Source: Mesostigma viride
Taxonomy: Eukaryota > Streptophyta > Mesostigmatophyceae > Mesostigmatales > Mesostigmataceae
NCBI GenBank assembly: GCA_009746045.1
Contig: RPFO01000392.1
Coordinates: forward strand, 920,627 to 984,626
Length of the DNA: 64,000 bases
Direction: 5' to 3'
This document shows positions 54,501-63,011 of this stretch, piece by piece; the stretch's first letter is position 1, and the number at the start of each line of letters is the position of its first letter. The notes beneath the pieces are model-generated. The model did not search any database, was not told where the DNA came from, and was given only the letters and a program-made list of their open reading frames with translations. Both the position numbers and the translations under genes were made by a program.

Positions 54501-57500
54501 GCAAGGGATTTGCTGGGAGAAGATGCCCTTCCCAAGGCTGATTACAGCGACCCTGCGAATGGCGACGAGGCCTACTGGTGAGCCTTGTTTTTTGCAAATG
54601 CTACTTACGCCGTCTGCTTTGGTTATTTTAATTCAGTCCTATTGAAAGGCGCCTTGGGATTAGCCATGCAATCATGTTTTACTGTCACAAAGCCAGCCCT
54701 AGTAATTAATATCTAGTTTGTTTGGTTTTACCCATCCGGGTGCCATGATCTTGCCGCCAGTAAAAGCGTCCTGTGTTGTATCCGTTCTATTTTTTTTAAT
54801 AACCAATACTTAATAATAATACTCTTTGCTGGGTTATCGGTGTGCGTTTGTTTGAATGCAGGCGAGATCGCTGTGCTGACACAACGTTCAACGTGATTGC
54901 ATGGGCATCATTAAACCTGACGCCGCTTGTGCCGCAAGGCATTGTAGCGGCGTGTGGGGGCGTGAAGCGCTACGCGGATTCTTTCCACAAAGTCAGGATA
55001 CACGGGTTCAACTACCGCACAGAGGCTGCGGACCAATCCCTGGGAAAGCGGCACAAGAATGCGGGAGTTGCGGTGCATGGCCCGGGCGGTGTAGACTTTG
55101 GTTTCATCACACACATTCTGAAGGCCAGGTTAGAGTACCCACGAGGGGGCTGGGAATGGCAGCTGTTGTTGAAGGTGGAGCTTTTTGATCGCCTTCATGT
55201 CGCTCACCTGCCCCACGAGAGGTTGGTGGTCATCAGCAGCGCACAGGCCCCCAGGTCGTCGCGCCTTGTGTTGCCAGGTGCAGTGAGCTCAGTTGGGTAT
55301 GTCGTCGATGAATGCTATGCTCCCGAAATGGTGGTAATCCCTGCCAAACTGCCATGGAGCATGGCACACCAGGCGCAATCTTCCCTCAGTAACCATGTGT
55401 ATCACAGCGTGGCAGCAGATTTCCCCACCATGCCGCAGTTTGAAGTGATTGAGGAGGGTGAGCCGATGCCACCGCCTAGTGGCAAGAAGAAAGGCAAGAA
55501 GAAGGGGTCCAAGAAGAAGAAGAAGGTGGCAGCGGCAGACGTAGGTGATGGCGACGTGGTGCGCCGCGCTGGCAAGGCACCTGCTCGAGGGCGCAGCCGC
55601 AAGCGTGGTGCTCCCACAGATGCTGGACCTAGCCAGCCCACCGTTGTAATTGAGGAGGTCCCTATGGCAAAGAGGGCCAGTGGAAGGCAGCGTAAAGCTG
55701 TGAACTATTGCGACACTAGTGGGGATGACACTATGTCATCAGAAGATGATGTTGATGCAAGCAACCCCTCGGACAGCAGTTCTGAAGAAGATGACTTTTG
55801 ATTTAATTTGGGCATGACAGCATTGTTTATGGAATGATGTGCTGTTTTATATTGTATGACAACCCTATATTGCACCTTTGTGCACCCTACAATGCATATC
55901 AAAGTGGTGTTGAGTTTTTTTTTCACGTTAAGGACTTAATGAAATAAAGCTCATGATTTTTCTCGTGTTACACTCTTGGTGAGAAATTTCTCACCACGTT
56001 GACTTGTGATTTTTCTCGTGTTAGTGATTTTTCTCGTGTTGGTGAGAAACTTCTCAATTTTCTCAATTTTCTCAATCTTTCTGCCTTTTTCTCACCCATT
56101 CTCACCTTTTTTCTCACTTTAGGGTTTTTTCTCACCCCAATCTCACCAAAACGCCCTTTTTCTCACCAAAATCTCACCCTGGTGAGATTTTTTGCCTAGC
56201 GTTTGCGGAAAAAAATTGAGATTTTTCTCAATTTTCTCAAAAAATTCTCACAAAAGGTGAGAAAATTGAGGGTTTTGAGAATTTTCTCAGAAATTGAGTT
56301 CCTAGTGTAGGAGGGTGTGCCGTAGCTTCTCTTACTGCCTCGAGCGGGCAGGCCACAGATGACTCTCTGTGCCATCACACATTCTTACTTACTTATAGGT
56401 ATGCTTATCGCCATTACTTATAGCCACTACTTATCGCCATTATGCACACTTACCGGGTGAATCGTGTGCAACCGCGCCAGCACCCGATGAAAGGCGCCCT
56501 CCTCCTTGAGGTTAAAGCGCACGACCGCGCCCTTTCGCTTCTTCTTGCCCCTGGCGGCTCCCCCCTGTCCCGCCGCCCCCCGCCATGACGCCGCTTTCGT
56601 GACGATTGCCGGCGGTTTCCTCGCTGCCCCGCCCCCCGCCGCCGCCGCCACCCCTGCGCCTACCGTTGCACCCTTGTCACTTCCCCCGTCCATCCATGTG
56701 TTCACACGGAGCGGGCCCGCCGTGCCGCCCAGGGTCCCTGGGTACCCCCCGGGGCTGGAATCACTGCTACCGTCCGCCCCCGCCTTGGCCAGGTTGCTCC
56801 ACACATTAGTCGCTGCGGCCTTTGCAGCGGCTTTGGACCAGGCTTTCCCCGCCCAGGACTTGCTGGGGGGGGAGCCTGGGCCTTCAGGGAATGCCAGAAG
56901 ACCCGCGTCCGCAAGCTCGGTGGTGTCATTGGCAGAATCACCGTTCTGCGCGTTACTGCTGTTGTAATTGGCGCCAAAGACACCATCACGTGCGCCAGAA
57001 TTACCATCGATACTATAACCTTTCTCATTCTTCCCATCCCTCCATTCGCTGCCCTTGCTCCCTCCTCCCACTCGATCGCGTGTTTCCCCACCCGGGAGAT
57101 GCAATGTGTTCACCGCATCTCTGGCGTCCGCCCCCGTCACATGGCCGAGCGACACCTGGCGCCCGTAACGGTCAAACCCAGCGGCGCCCATGCGCTGCCC
57201 AGTACTGGACAAAGTGCCAGCGTGACCATCCACATGGCCACGATCCCAGGGAGGCGGGCACACGCTGCCGAGCGGTTCGCCCAAAGTCCCCATGTTGGTG
57301 TTGGTGTTGGTGTTGTTGTTGGCGGTGGTGATGGTGGTGGTGGAGGTGATCCTCTGTAAGGAAGATCCCTGCATGGAGACGCGAGGGAGAGCCGACGCAT
57401 GGCCCTGCTCGGCAAGGGCCAACGCGGCACCGTCCCCTTGGACATGACCCACCGTTGCAACGCTCCGATACCCACGACCACCCAGACCTGCATCCAGGCT

Positions 57501-57577
57501 ATGCTTCCTGCCGCCACCCTGGTGCGGTGGCCGCACGTGGCCACCACCCACGGGATCAAACTCAGCCCCACTATCTT
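44290..57577 (-). CDS. six-transmembrane voltage-gated/CNG-type cation channel, partial, ten exons
   Basis: Exons in transcript order: 57577-56454, 51252-51190, 49849-49692, 49185-49010, 48561-48524, 48358-48284, 47724-47682, 46421-46193, 45135-44946 and 44448-44290. All are GT-AG and in phase, covering 751 codons. The N-terminus is about 350 residues of Gly/Ala/Ser-rich sequence ending FNLKEEGAFHRVLARLHTIH. Then come S1 (KRWSMFVLLML), S2 (AAVDALFLVDMLI, AYYNEFGVL), S3, a short S4 with Arg every third residue (LPRLSRIIRLQ), linker FFRMMERDVHVN, S5 (LYKFTLLVYGAAHWVGCLYY), pore loop YKGFNAVSNLGFEIIVHTEW, S6 (IIVIFLQVVLYSYILGTIF) and a C-linker (RQLPQRLRDSVSRYFEFQ, LPSTILTRVARFQ). This layout is that of AKT/HCN/CNG channels at the plasma membrane. 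TVGYGD is replaced by SNLGFEI. The first exon and the nucleotide-binding domain were not found. Confidence 0.88.
45575..45825. repeat. 59-bp minisatellite, about four copies
   Basis: Unit with GGCATGCAGTATGG, TTTATCATACAGAGTGTAGG and AGTAATGCATGACCAG. The word ACAGAG recurs at 45601, 45660, 45719 and 45778, an exact 59-bp period. A degenerate further copy is at 45858-45896. It lies in the intron between the pore and S6 exons. Confidence 0.9.
45890..46150 (-). repeat. three degenerate copies of the pore-exon end inside the next intron
   Basis: On the minus strand the true exon end ACCGAGTGGGTC...GCTCGCAAG (46227-46193) is echoed at about 46138-46106, 46045-46010 and 45935-45896. Each ends in GCCAG where the true exon ends in GCAAG. 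None of the three is followed by GT, so none has a usable donor. Two share the downstream word AACGCGTC, showing duplication of a longer unit of about 95 bp. Confidence 0.65.
46931..47132. repeat. (GGA)n microsatellite, about 67 units
   Basis: Uninterrupted GAG/GGA triplets in a channel intron, purine on the plus strand. Long frames over it are artefacts. Confidence 0.98.
51311..51731. repeat. (AGG)n tract with poly-G segments
   Basis: 420 bp of purine in a channel intron. It is mainly AGG triplets broken by three G-runs of about 16-22 bases (near 51468-51486, 51518-51540 and 51694-51716). The purine strand is again the plus strand. Confidence 0.97.
53155..53370 (-). repeat. inverted copy of the 30.26-30.50 kb dispersed repeat
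   Basis: Shares CTGAGATTCCGCGGAACACA, CCAGCAAGGGATCGAACATA and GAGTCTCCTGATCCGAAGGC (inverted) with 30258-30500. It is embedded in the CACTA-like element. Confidence 0.7.
53485..54427. repeat. inverted-repeat element with about 90-bp arms
   Basis: The left arm 53485-53575 (ATGTGTAGCCTTGTGCATTG to GGAAACGGCTTGCTTGAT) is the reverse complement, with some mismatches, of 54331-54427. The region next to the right arm (54205-54330) also matches 11900-12060. It could be a foldback or MITE insertion nested in the CACTA-like element. No clear target duplication was found. Confidence 0.6.
54472..55801 (+). CDS. CACTA transposase C-terminal exons (TNP2-like)
   Basis: Two exons in phase: 54472-54577 (ends DPANGDEAYW across the junction) and 54862-55801 (starts RDRCADTTFNVIAWASLNL). 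The second exon encodes KVRIHGFNYRTEAADQS and KNAGVAVHGPGGVDFGFITH, followed by a hydrophobic strand and LLLKVELFDR. This order matches the region of plant TNP2 proteins with 'V-RLHG-KY-T', 'QNSGV' and 'YGVLTDII...VLFKCDWFD' (DUF4216). A Lys-rich segment (KKKGKKKGSKKKKK) and an acidic Ser/Asp tail follow to a stop at 55801. Upstream exons with the catalytic core were not recognised. About 65 bp of intron end plus exon start is duplicated (54427-54500 and 54818-54885). Confidence 0.7.
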
Positions 57578-58250
57578 CTGCAGCGGGTCGAGTCAGCCCC
57601 TCTCGACCCCCCCCCCCGCAAGAAGCGCATCTGCCACTGCCTCATTGCCCAACAGCCTCTCGTAGGAGCACGAGCCATGAGCTTGACCAGACAGGCTACC
57701 CCCAGGCAGGCTGAGCTTGCGAAGCGTCCCCATGGCAGTTGGCGGGCCAGGCCGCCCGCGGTGGGCTCGGGTTCCACTTGGTCACCGTCCAGGGACCCCT
57801 GGGGAAGGTGCCGATCGGGTCCCTGGGGACCCTGGCCGCGGCCGCCGGGGCCCGCACCGGGCAGCAGGGGGTCGCCCACACTTGAGGACGAGGGATGGCA
57901 ACGGCTCGGCCTGTCGGCAGGCGTTCCGAACGTGGCAGCCGGCAGCGCGGGAGGCAGCAGTAGCTGGGTGCTCTCATTATTGGCCCCAGGTGGTCCTGTG
58001 GGTGGGCCTTGGCCTTCGGGGGGGCGGCTGTCTCGTGGTTGGGATATCATCCCGGACGGGACGGGCTTGTTCTGGTTTATGGGGGGCTTGGATCCATGGG
58101 GTTCACGGCGGACACCCGGCGCGGCGCTCCACGGCGCATCTATGCATGGTGTCGCGGCGAGGAATCTGTTGAAGGTTCGAGTCTCAGGATGCCTGGCGTC
58201 GGCGTTCAATGCTGGTAGGTGGGCGGCCGGAATGGCGACATGTGCATTGT
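57578..58250 (-). other. GC-rich region upstream of the channel N-terminal exon
   Basis: The 57577 boundary follows a GCTGCAG acceptor. The exon needs one base from an upstream exon. Both strands stay open over much of this region (minus 58209-57571, plus 57455-58393). The first coding exon or promoter probably lies here, but no in-phase donor was found. Confidence 0.35.
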
Positions 58251-59217
58251 CTTACAGCCCACGGGGAAAGTCACACTATTTTAATTTTGGCATAGGCGGC
58301 AACCAGTCTTCGTCCCTGGACCGGAAACGCGGCAAAACTACTCATAGGCACGCTCGTGCTTCCACATGTCTACAATGGCAAAACAGCACGTGACTTGGAA
58401 GGTCAGGCAGGTTCCTGAACGGCCCTGGTGCGACTCTACTAGATTTTCGTTGTGCACGTTCATTGTGCCGATACAAAAATCGGCACATTGCGTCGCATCA
58501 TCTCCGCGCATGTCCGCGCGTCATAACCAGAGTTAAGACAGCGCTCAAACCTAAAAAAAAGGAACAGTCGCCAAGTTAGAATGCATCTTCCAAAAAATTT
58601 TGGTTAACTCGCTAAGATTTCGGCATGACGTGCTTTTCGGCCATTTTAGGTGCAGCTCGGTAAGTTATCCCGGGGTGGAGCGAGATGCAGGAAAGTGCTG
58701 AAGGATCAAGCCAAAAACAAAATTATTGCCACCGACAGTTTTGCATACATCATTCCGTGATTGAAAGGTTACACTTAGCAAGGAAATATACAGCGTGGTC
58801 ATTTTTTATCCGTGCAAAGCGTGCAGGTACTCCCAAACGTGGAGCTCACCAAGGGGGTGCGAAGGGGCGCGAGTCATGCCTTGTCGATAATACCGGTATT
58901 TCACGCGTGGTACAGTACAAAAACCTAGCGTGGGAGACTGCCACGTGCCCTAAGGAGTATGCGCCAAAAAAGTGATTAGGTATTTACACGTGGCGATCAT
59001 TGGTGTAATGAAAGGCCCATGTTGGGACTTGGGAGTCCAGACTACAGACTTCGATACTGTAGCCTGTACACTGTACGATTTCGCCACCCCCATACAGTAA
59101 GGTCGGACCAGCCTACTGTATGGATCCACCCTGGATCCACTGTTCAATAACCCTGTAGGACCACCGGCGCGGGAATAAACTCCTCTCCACTCAACCCAAC
59201 TCAACAACCCTGTCATG
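58251..59217. other. intergenic, no recognised gene
   Basis: No exon, RNA or repeat could be supported. The 96-codon frame 58685-58975 has no supporting features. Confidence 0.4.
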
Positions 59218-60535
59218 ACTCATGACGCAGGCTGGATAGCAACGAAAACTTACTCGCCCACCTTCCCGGCAAGAAGCATTGCGCAAATAAAGTGGGAGTT
59301 TTTACTGGTCGTTCCGTCGGATCCGGAAGTCCCCAGTTCAAACCCGCGCAGGGGCTAGCGGTCCTAAGTTTTCTGCATGTTCCCATCAGCTGCTATCTAC
59401 AGTGCCGTAAGCGGAACCGCCCACACTCCCTTATAGGAACCCACCTCGGCTGGATAGCAACGAAAACTTACTCGCCCACCTTCCCGGCAAGAAGCATTGC
59501 GCAAATAAAGTGGGAGTTTTTACTGGTCGTTCCGTCGGATCCGGAAGTCCCCAGTTCAAACCCGCGCAGGGGCTAGCGGTCCTAAGTTTTCTGCATGTTC
59601 CCATCAGCTGCTATCTACAGTGCCGTAAGCGGAACCGCCCACACCGCTCCCTTATAGGAACCCACCTCGGCTGGATAGCAACGAAAACTTACTCGCCCAC
59701 CTTCCCGGCAAGAAGCATTGCGCAAATAAAGTGGGAGTTTTTACTGGTCGTTCCGTCGGATCCGGAAGTCCCCAGTTCAAACCCGCGCAGGGGCTAGCGG
59801 TCCTAAGTTTTCTGCAGTGTTCCCATCAGCTGCTATCTACAGTGCCGTAAGCGGAACCGCCCACACTCCCTTATAGGAACCCACCTCGGCTGGATAGCAA
59901 CGAAAACTTACTCGCCCACCTTCCCGGCAAGAAGCATTGCGCAAATAAAGTGGGAGTTTTTACTGGTCGTTCCGTCGGATCCGGAAGTCCCCAGTTCAAA
60001 CCCGCGCAGGGGCTATAGCGGTCCTAAGTTTTCTGCATGTTCCCATCAGCTGCTATCTACAGTGCCGTAAGCGGAACCGCCCACACTCCCTTATAGGAAC
60101 CCACCTCGGCTGGATAGCAACGAAAACTTACTCGCCCACCTTCCCGGCAAGAAGCATTGCGCAAATAAAGTGGGAGTTTTTACTGGTCGTTCCGTCGGAT
60201 CCGGAAGTCCCCAGTTCAAACCCGCGCAGGGGCTAGCGGTCCTAAGTTTTCTGCATGTTCCCATCAGCTGCTATCTACAGTGCCGTAAGCGGAACCGCCC
60301 ACACTCCCTTATAGGAACCCACCTCGGCTGGATAGCAACGAAAACTTACTCGCCCACCTTCCCGGCAAGAAGCATTGCGCAAATAAAGTGGGAGTTTTTA
60401 CTGGTCGTTCCGTCGGATCCGGAAGTCCCCAGTTCAAACCCGCGCAGGGGCTAGCGGTCCTAAGTTTTCTGCATGTTCCCATCAGCTGCTATCTACAGTG
60501 CCGTAAGCGGAACCGCCCACACTCATGACGCAGGC
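59218..60535 (+). repeat. 219-bp tandem array, six units, inside a 15-bp duplication
   Basis: Units start (GGCTGGATAGCAACGAAAAC) at 59230, 59448, 59669, 59888, 60108 and 60326, with only a few indels between units. The last lacks its final part. The array is bordered by ACTCATGACGCAGGC at 59218-59232 and 60521-60535, which has the form of a target-site duplication. Each unit contains AGTTCAAACCC, a fair match to the pol III B box. Repeated 94-codon frames are products of the repeat, not evidence of a gene. Confidence 0.92.
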
Positions 60536-60810
60536 CGTCGCTTCGGAAAAGTCCGTGAATCGTGATCGGGAAAGCGGATTCCTCGGGGACTACAGTACAG
60601 TACAGTAGAACAGTAGTGTCGCCACTCGCCACTCGCCAGGGTGTCGCAAGCAAATTGCTGCAGATATTTTGAGTGCCAGCTTCCACGATGATGCAAGGAT
60701 CTTCTGTTGTTCGGCTAGATCTACCTTTTAGTTCTGTTCAGATATCGATGACCCTTTTATCGGATGCTGTACTACATATCCTCGATGGCGCGATCTGTTA
60801 TGGTTACAGT
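60536..60810. other. spacer
   Basis: No feature recognised apart from short ACAGTACAGTA runs at about 60593-60606. Confidence 0.4.
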
Positions 60811-60872
60811 TGTTGTTGTTGTTGTTGTGTCCCACGCCGCCCAAGGACAGCAGAGAATCTATGGTGGTGATC
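60811..60872 (-). mobile_element. 62-bp SINE-like insertion with (CAA)n tail
   Basis: Duplication TATGGTTACAGT at 60799-60810 and 60873-60884. On the minus strand it is a short body with CAGATTCTCTGCTGTCC-like sequence and GGCGGCGTGGGACACAA, followed by (CAA)n at the 3' end. Sister copies are at 61426-61460 and 61730-61807. Confidence 0.8.
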
Positions 60873-60987
60873 TATGGTTACAGTAGAGAATCCTCAGCAC
60901 CTCAGTGACCTCACGAACTCACGTGAAGTCACCCCGGGACTACTAAAGTTGCAACATCAATGACCGAGTTGAGTTGAGTTGAGTTAA

Positions 60988-61068
60988 GGCACTGAGATAC
61001 TCATTTCCCCTCTCACCTCTTTGGTCCATAATTGGCTATAATAAAAAATATAACCATAAATCCCCGAA
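60988..61068 (+). mobile_element. 81-bp LINE 3'-tail insertion
   Basis: Matches the last 80 bp of the LINE at 24742-25197 (GATACTCATTTCCCCTCTCA, then CTCTTTGGTCCATAATTGGC, ending CCCCGAA). Duplication AGTTGAGTTAA at 60977-60987 and 61069-61079. Confidence 0.85.
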
Positions 61069-61379
61069 AGTTGAGTTAATAAGGCAACGTAGCTCAATTT
61101 GATGAATCTTCTTATTCAAAAGCACTTTTATTTTTATCTGATGGATCCAACGTGCCGGCTGGATGTGAACCAGGACCAGTGCTGTCAGAAACCAGTGCTG
61201 TGAGTGGATCGGGATATCGGAGATCCATCTCTATTTGGCAACATTAATTACGTACTGTTGCCTGCGCTGATCTCAAAGAGGAAAGTGGATCGAACGATGT
61301 GCTTTTGGAGCACGCATCACGCCCGGCTCACGTGACGCAGTTACGTGTAAACTTTTAAATAATTAATTAAACATTTAAA

Positions 61380-61465
61380 TAATTAATTAATCAAGCCCGG
61401 CATGCTTTGTCATTGTTGCAAGCTGTTGTTGTGTCCCACCACGTGGGCAGCAGAGAATCTATAGT
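61380..61465 (-). repeat. SINE-like (CAA)n-tail copy, partial
   Basis: 61427-61462 carries TTGTTGTGTCCCACCACGTG, then GCAGCAGAGAATCTATAGTG, the same body as at 60811 and 61730. Borders are unclear. Confidence 0.6.
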
Positions 61466-61477
61466 GATTTTACTGTA

Positions 61478-61545
61478 GGATTCGCTGATACTCATTTCCC
61501 ATTTCATCTCTCTGGTCTATTATTGGATAATAAATATACCCGAAA
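61478..61545 (+). mobile_element. 68-bp LINE 3'-tail insertion
   Basis: Matches the same LINE 3' end (TTCGCTGATACTCATTTCCC, ending ATACCCGAAA). Duplication ATTTTACTGTA at 61467-61477 and 61546-61556. Confidence 0.85.
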
Positions 61546-61728
61546 ATTTTACTGTACTAGTCAGTACTGTTATTAGTTAGTTAGTTGAATCCCACGCTGC
61601 ACTGTACTGTACTGTAGTGTAGTGGTTGTGCCCAACGTTGAGATCCCGAGGTCCCAGGGTCCCGAGTTTTTACTGTACGGCCTTTGTCCCTTGAGATTTT
61701 TATGTTGTTTTTCTTTTGAGATCGCACG

Positions 61729-61729
<1 letters not shown>

Positions 61730-61768
<39 letters not shown>

Positions 61769-61807
61769 GTCCCACGCCGCCCAAGGGCAACAGAGAATCT
61801 GTAGTGG
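61730..61807 (-). mobile_element. 78-bp SINE-like insertion with (CAA)n tail
   Basis: Duplication GAGATCGCACGT at 61718-61729 and 61808-61819. On the minus strand the body CCACTACAGATTCTCTG... GGACACAA is followed by about 12 CAA triplets. It is a sister of 60811-60872. Confidence 0.85.
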
Positions 61808-61957
61808 GAGATCGCACGTGCAGTCGTGCACGGCGTGGGATACAACTTCAACTCGCTAACTAACGTGCATGGCAACAGTAATTGGTGTAGACTGCTCAGC
61901 CGGGCCGTTTGATTGGCCCCGAGTCCAGCATTTTTTTTTTAAAGCAGGCCGCAAGTC

Positions 61958-62766
61958 TACACAATGCTCCGGCATAAAAACCATCAATTCCACCCCGGAC
62001 GGACACGCTGGGGCGCTACTGAGTGGCCTGGCCACACCTGGGTCCGCAACATCACCCTCGCCGTTGACCACCCGTTGATTGATCGCCGCGCGACCGACGT
62101 ACAACACCTCTTGATGCACCGGTCCATCGGGGTAGGGGAGATCCTTCACCGGCGATTTCACCACCCTGCTACTTGTTTATGTACCAACCCCACTGAAACT
62201 GTGGAACACCGATTTTTATGGTGTAACCTCCAGGGAGTTTGGACCTGGTTGATTGGTTTATGGGCAGCCTGGACATCTGAGCCTATCATACCGGTGTCTA
62301 CCCGCTCAATTATCTTTGGCATCACTGGCACCCCTGGCCTTGAGCTCACCTTTTCACAACAAGCGTGGATATGGCTCCGCACATGCATGTTATATACAAT
62401 CTGGACGGTGCGAAACGATGTGGTGTTCAATAGGCGCACAGTTTTCGACAAAGCTGGGGTTCTCTCACGCTTCATTTACCTATGGAACTCCGGCATGCGA
62501 CGCTACTGGATGGTTGCAAATGAACAAAACAAAATCTGGGACCCTGGCGCGGACCAGGATAAGCCCAGCCCACTTGAGATCTTTCATGACCTCATGGGCA
62601 AAAACAGGATCTTTACCCACATGCCCAATGACAACCCCTTAGAAGTCCAGTGGCTTCCGTGGTCTAGTAAGGCTCCGTTTTAGCCACTGACATCTTGATA
62701 CCCTAGGCTTAGCAGGGATTAACTACTGGCTATATTTGGAATAAACGTACACCTATTTACCTGGAA
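61958..62766 (+). mobile_element. 5'-truncated L1-like LINE with zinc-binding RT end
   Basis: 809 bp flanked by a perfect 17-bp duplication AAAGCAGGCCGCAAGTC (61941-61957 and 62767-62783). The insertion point follows a T10 run, so TTTT/AAA fits an L1-type endonuclease. The frame to a stop at 62683 has a zf-RVT-like finger (TCLCTNPTETVEHRFLWC), then TVRNDVVF, SRFIYLWNSGMRRYW, WDPGADQDKPSPLEIFHDLM and VQWLPWSSKAPF. It ends ACCTGGAA without poly(A). It is the longest copy of the family also seen at 24742, 60988 and 61478. Confidence 0.9.
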
Positions 62767-62783
62767 AAAGCAGGCCGCAAGTC

Positions 62784-63011
62784 CGCAACCGGGCGTTGAT
62801 GAATGATCGCAAGCGAGGCATCCAGGTTGTCCACATGTTGTCCTCAGACTCATTTCCCTTCTTGCCGTTGGTCTGGGAACAACGCGAACTGTCGTCACGA
62901 ACGGAAATATCCGAAGAATCCCGACGTATGATGATACAAGTACGCTGTCAGAAGTATCGACACACCTGCCTGAAACTAGTACTTATAGTTTAGTGCTAGC
63001 TCTGGACTACA
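62784..63011. other. spacer before the LTR retrotransposon
   Basis: No gene recognised. It is the continuation of the sequence into which the LINE at 61958 inserted. Confidence 0.4.

Larger units (their letters stand above)
52139..56307 (+). mobile_element. CACTA-like (EnSpm) DNA transposon, 4.17 kb
   Basis: Perfect 12-bp inverted ends CACTAGGAACTC (52139-52150) and GAGTTCCTAGTG (56296-56307), so the element starts CACTA and ends TAGTG. It is flanked by TA on both sides (2-bp duplication). Both ends carry dense subterminal arrays of the word GTGAGAAA, at 52150-52490 direct and at about 55970-56290 mixed direct and inverted. Such arrays are typical binding sites for CACTA accessory proteins. 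Transposase exons lie inside. The element sits in the intron between the N-terminal and S1 exons of the channel gene. Another repeat (53155-54427) is nested in it. Confidence 0.85.

Noticed and set aside
57455-58393. 312-codon plus-strand frame
   Set aside because: It overlaps the channel N-terminal exon on the other strand. The stretch is GC-rich and open in several frames, and no domain is seen.
59292-60454. Repeated 94-95 codon frames in the tandem array
   Set aside because: They follow from the 219-bp period. 219 is divisible by three, so the same open frame recurs in every unit, and a unit with indels breaks it.
59230-60520. CRISPR array
   Set aside because: Whole 219-bp units repeat without variable spacers, and the genome is eukaryotic.
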